NCBI GenBank assembly: GCA_964020975.1
Contig: OZ026619.1
Span: forward strand, 87,423,706 to 87,487,705
DNA length: 64,000 bases
Direction of reading: 5' to 3'
Source of the DNA: Hermodice carunculata
Taxonomy: Eukaryota > Annelida > Polychaeta > Eunicida > Amphinomidae
The notes below the pieces were generated by a model. The model was not told the DNA's origin and searched no databases. It worked only from the letters and a program-made list of their open reading frames with translations. Of the stretch, positions 59,901 to 64,000 are shown piece after piece; the stretch's first letter is position 1, and each line of letters starts with the position of its first letter. The translations under genes and the position numbers were made by a program.

Positions 59901-61857
59901 CAGTTCCTACTATCAGTCACCACCACGCAAAACATATCATAAAATACTTTGACAGTTTCAGAATAACAAATTCCAAAGTGACTCTTTCATAATGTATGAC
60001 ATACCAGCTTCTTAACAATGAAAAATGGACTTATTTTACTTTCAAGTTGTTACACAGTATTTCAATTTGATCTTGTTGACTACCAAGGACAAGCCCATAT
60101 AAACTGACAAATGAACAATGGGGCGGCCTTCCATCACGAGGAAGAGACGAACCATGCTGGATTCACTGACACCGGCGTACTTGGCATCACAATAAGCTCC
60201 TTGTTGTTCAGACCTTTGTCAGAGCATGCGGGGACAAAAGCCACAGCAAGTGATCAAACGAGGGAAAAGTTTTCTTTGTAAGTCACGGGAAGTGCATGGA
60301 ACCTGTGCATGGTCGGCTGGCAAGAAGGGCCTTGGTGCATGTCACATCCCTTTGTATTCCTGTGACACAGACCATGAGGCTTTCTATGCCAGCACACGTG
60401 CTGGCCTCAATATGGTCCTTGTGGAGGAACTAAGATAGCTTGCTTTCTCTCATCAAGAAGACAGCTTGCTTTCTCTCCTTGAGCTGCTTATATGCAGGTT
60501 AGGCCACAATGCAGAATAGATTCATCAAAGAAGAAACGTAACGGTAGATTTTCTTCACACCTCGGCTTTTACCCATACAAAATGTAGCATGTAATGAGAT
60601 TGGTTGTTAACCCCTTAGTAATGAGATCAGATGTTAACCCCTTCATGCACTACATCTACTTTAACCTCAAGTGCTTTGGCCTCAATTCACTAAACCATAA
60701 CTGATTTTGTACTCAACATTTGTTTGCTATTGTTTTGTGGTTTCATACTGTTTGTTTTTCTTTTTTGTTTGTTTGTAAGTTTGTTGTTGTTGTTGTTTTT
60801 TTTTGTAGTGTTCAGATATGTGCTAAATTAAAAGCTGATCATAATTGAAGATATCGAGAAATGTTTCAAGCAAGGTTTATTATTTCTAAGCCTTGCTGTC
60901 ATGATGGGACAAGAAAAAGAAAGAAAGAAAGAAAGAAAAAAAGAAGTCGTGGTAGTTTGACTGAATGCCAAATCTACTTCAGCAAATGGCTGTGGCATTC
61001 CATAAGGTACAGCGTCAGGTGACTTTTTTTGCTCACACTTTTTCAATTAAGTTCCATTCCCAAATTGAAAACCTGTCCGAGAAACAGGAACAAAATCAAT
61101 TACGTATGAAAGAGTCTGCTACAGCTGAGCTGGCACATGTACTATTAACCTGTTGTGTTCAGAATAAGACAGCTTAACTTAATTGATGTGCCCCGCCCAT
61201 GCCAAAGACAGTGGTAGAGTGAGGGCAACCTCTTCTGTCAGGCCTCCTCTACAATCCCCATCCATACTTGTTTTTCATTAAGCATAGCTTTTTTAATAAA
61301 ATCATTGGAGCAGTTTGTATTTGATACTTTTGCTGTAGTTTCAGCATGAAAGGGTCAAATGACTTAATATTTTCTGCAGGTATCATTCGTGACAATTGGG
61401 AATCTGCAAAATAAGCCACTGGGGGAGTCTTAAAACTACTGCTAATGTAAGACTGCCATTAATATGGCTCTGTTAAATAAGCTGCTGGGTGAGTCTTAAG
61501 ACTATGGCTAATATAACACTGGCATCAATGTTAACTCTTTCACTCCTCAATGAAGTTTTTACCATGTTACCTGATGTGAAGTGACTGATTGTTTCTATCG
61601 AAAGAATTAAAACGATCCACATTGATCAAATAAGCCTCTAAACCATGTGTTACATACTTGATGATACTGAAACAGATTTTCTGTTTGCTGTAGTTACTGT
61701 ACCTGACACAGTTAAGAAAGTGTCTAACTCCAGAACATGTATGTCTTCAGTATAAGTCAAGAAAATGTCATACTCCAGTTCATGTCTCAAGTATAAGTCG
61801 AGAAATGTTATACACCTTTATATGTCTTAAATACAAGTCAAGAAATGTCATACACCA
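59901..61857. other. Non-coding; short simple repeats only
   Basis: (GAAA)n near 60913-60941 and (GTT)n near 60785. Two 'ttaacccctt' phrases near 60608 and 60632 recall the TTAA MITE ends but lack partners. A pair of related phrases 'ataagccactgggggagtct' and 'ataagctgctgggtgagtct' forms a small duplication at 61410-61520. Confidence 0.45.
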
Positions 61858-61895
61858 GCAGGAGGAGGAGGAGGAGGAGGAGGAGGAGGAGGAGG

Positions 61896-61986
<91 letters not shown>

Positions 61987-61988
61987 AA
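61858..61988. repeat. (GGA)n then (GAAA)n microsatellite
   Basis: About 40 bases of GGA pass directly into about 90 bases of GAAA. All purine on the plus strand, able in principle to form triplex DNA. Confidence 0.98.
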
Positions 61989-64000
61989 CTCAACAAACAC
62001 AGAATGTCTGTGCTGGCACACAGCCGTAATGACTTAAGAATGCATGCCAATGGCCATAACCTGAATCTGCGAGCCTGACACTGTGGGAGCAGAGTACCTG
62101 GTTGTCAACAAATGTCTGTTTATGCATGCAGCTGTAAGGCTCCATAATGTAGGAAGTAAAGGCTTGTGTCAGTGTTGTCTTGTCAGGCCACAGGTACCAG
62201 CCACATTAAAGTAGGAGTAGGTGTGCAGGTTACATACATTCCTTTGTTTCAGGTATGTCCCTTCCATTTCTGTTGACAAAAAGGTAGCTCTTGACGTGTG
62301 TATGTTTTCAAGATGTCATAATAAATCATAGTGAATTCCACCTGAACACACCATGATTGTTATGTTTCGGTGAAGCAATAATGAGTTGCAAAAGTTTTCC
62401 TGCAGGCACATCTGCACTTCCAAATTTTGTCTTTTCCTGAAATTTCAAGTCTTTACCCTTTCCTGAAATTACATGGTACTCTTGTACTTAACAGTTGTTA
62501 ATCTTTGTGCTTGTGGAAAAAAAATGGAAATTAAAAATCTTGTCAGTGTCTGTTACATCACTCACATGTTGACAAGGAAATGGATATTCCTTTCGACAGC
62601 ATTCTGCACCTTTTGGCCTTTTGGAACTGCACTAAAAGTAGTATAGCTCCAAAATTTTGCATGGCCGTACCTCTATTATTGATTCATTGATTCAAATTAA
62701 CTTTTTTTTTTAAATTAGCAAATTACAGACCATCTTCCATATCTTTTCAAACTATTCTAGATAGAAGTGTCAATGCAACTTCAATGTGTAAGGTATGTGC
62801 TGTGAGTGTATCCAATTAAATGAAAATGAAAGTTTTAGAAATTTAATTTATGCTAATAAAGGACACTCAGAAAAATTTAAAAGCTGAATATCTTCTGCAA
62901 AAAGAATATTTGCTTGATTGCAAATTTACCTTTTCTAGTTACAGAGATGTTTATTGGGAATCATCTACATGAAAAAGAAAAAAAGAAATATGAAATAAAA
63001 GTTTAAAAGCCTATACAAACAAAGGTCTTTGTACTTGTCTCTGACAAAGGTCCTGAAATTTAAACCTGAATAGTTTTCAACAGATTGCAAATCTGCAGGG
63101 TAAGATCTGAAAGTGACTGGGGGGGGGGGGGGGGGGGACTTGGGTTTATTTATATTTAATTCCAAAACCACAACAAGCTGTATTCCTTTGATGTTTCACA
63201 AATTCTGCACAGTTTGTTCTGATGGTGGTCATCTTGTTTACGCCACAAATGGGCCACACACATCGGGGACACTCACATTATCCAGTTAAGACCAGGGAAG
63301 TGTGGATACAAATTACACAGATATTTATTTTCTACAAAGCCCATTGACACTTGCCACTGGCAATTAATTTTCCAATTTCTCACGTTGACCTGTCCTGATT
63401 GTGTGGTTGTATTCAATTTAAGTTAAATTACATGAACCAGTTATTTTCAATCAAAAGTCAAGTTCAACAGCTCAACACCCTAAAGACATTATTAATGTGC
63501 CACAAAGCAGAATCTACCTTTACTCACACATACTTGAAACCTGGTGTTTGACTCCACAGGTTAAATGTGAAATCTGGACACTTATCCTGCCTGGAGGGCT
63601 TGTCTGCAGCCCTATGAAACAAACAGGCCGAAGAGGTGACCTCGTATGTTTGTTTCTCTGATCTCTTTGAAAGTTTATTTTAGGTGACCATCCATCACTG
63701 GTAACAGCCTGTTCTTTTGAAAATAAAGTAGGCTCCCTTACTATGCTAGTTTGTAAAATAATGTATACATCAGAATGTTGGCATCTCATTTCTTGTACCA
63801 GTTACTACGTATTAACCTTGCAGCTGACTTCTCTTATTTAACATTGCACCTGACTTGTCTTATTTTGAAAATGCCAACTGATACCGTAATCGTACACACC
63901 ATAGCACAGAGCAACTGGAAATAGTCTCGTGAAAAACCCATGGAAACTTAAAAGAGGTGACCAAAAAAGCAGAATTCTGGCCATATGGATATTGTTTTCT
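61989..64000. other. Non-coding; poly-G tract and weak repeat traces
   Basis: 62620-62960 contains faint relatives of the ~144 bp module ('aaactattctagatagaagt', 'aagctgaatatcttctgcaa'). G19 lies at 63119-63137. Nothing exon-like was identified up to the window end. Confidence 0.4.

Noticed and set aside
60600-60660. Two 'ttaacccctt' phrases as a TTAA MITE
   Set aside because: Both point the same way and are only 24 bases apart; no facing end was found.
61805-62078. Lys/Arg/Glu-repeat frames
   Set aside because: Translations of the (GGA)n/(GAAA)n microsatellite.

Overview
This is eukaryotic, intron-rich, AT-rich DNA from a marine invertebrate. The long introns, abundant CR1-like LINEs, an SGNH/GDSL-esterase LINE relic, TTAA and TA MITEs, and large dispersed tandem-repeat families suggest an invertebrate deuterostome such as amphioxus or an ambulacrarian. 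That placement is inference; no single marker proves it. There are two 200-base N gaps (1101-1300 and 24486-24685).

Two host genes are recognised, both on the minus strand. The main one is MED16 (Mediator tail subunit 16, also TRAP95/DRIP92). I place eight coding exons, starting at ATG 35787-35785 and stopping at TGA 21369-21367. All splice phases agree except across the 24486-24685 gap, which hides the end of exon 5. Upstream (44767-44919) lies the last coding exon of a TRIM2/TRIM3-type RING-B-box-filamin-NHL protein. Its earlier exons were not found, so the preceding intron probably exceeds 19 kb. At the left edge, 287-368 (minus) looks like a well-spliced internal exon of a gene I do not recognise.

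The left third (1-21 kb) is mostly repeats. It holds a nearly intact CR1-like LINE (about 2590-5886, plus), a decayed LINE (6640-7560, plus), a 144-156 bp tandem repeat (8540-9190), poly-G-bounded MITE-like elements, and a second decayed LINE (12320-15640, minus) carrying a short tail of the first LINE family. It ends with an array of a roughly 525 bp repeat (16.7-19.7 kb). The MED16 introns carry TTAA and Tc1/mariner-like MITEs, AT microsatellites and the SGNH-esterase relic. Upstream of MED16 lies a 3.8 kb array of roughly 142 bp units (36.0-39.9 kb), each rich in AGGTCA half-sites. Further right are minisatellites (49, 57, 85, 111, 39 and 35-37 bp units), a broken Tigger/pogo transposase and more MITEs.

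No new coding system was seen. The most interesting signals are non-coding: (1) a TTAA MITE family with an internal hairpin, one copy having perfect 32-base arms and sitting in the TTAA of a 525 bp repeat, which gives a clean empty-site comparison; (2) the AGGTCA-rich 142 bp array just upstream of MED16; (3) an apparent excess of CTCF-like 15-mers; (4) a 57 bp minisatellite open on both strands; (5) a uORF inside a YY1-like sequence in the presumed MED16 leader.
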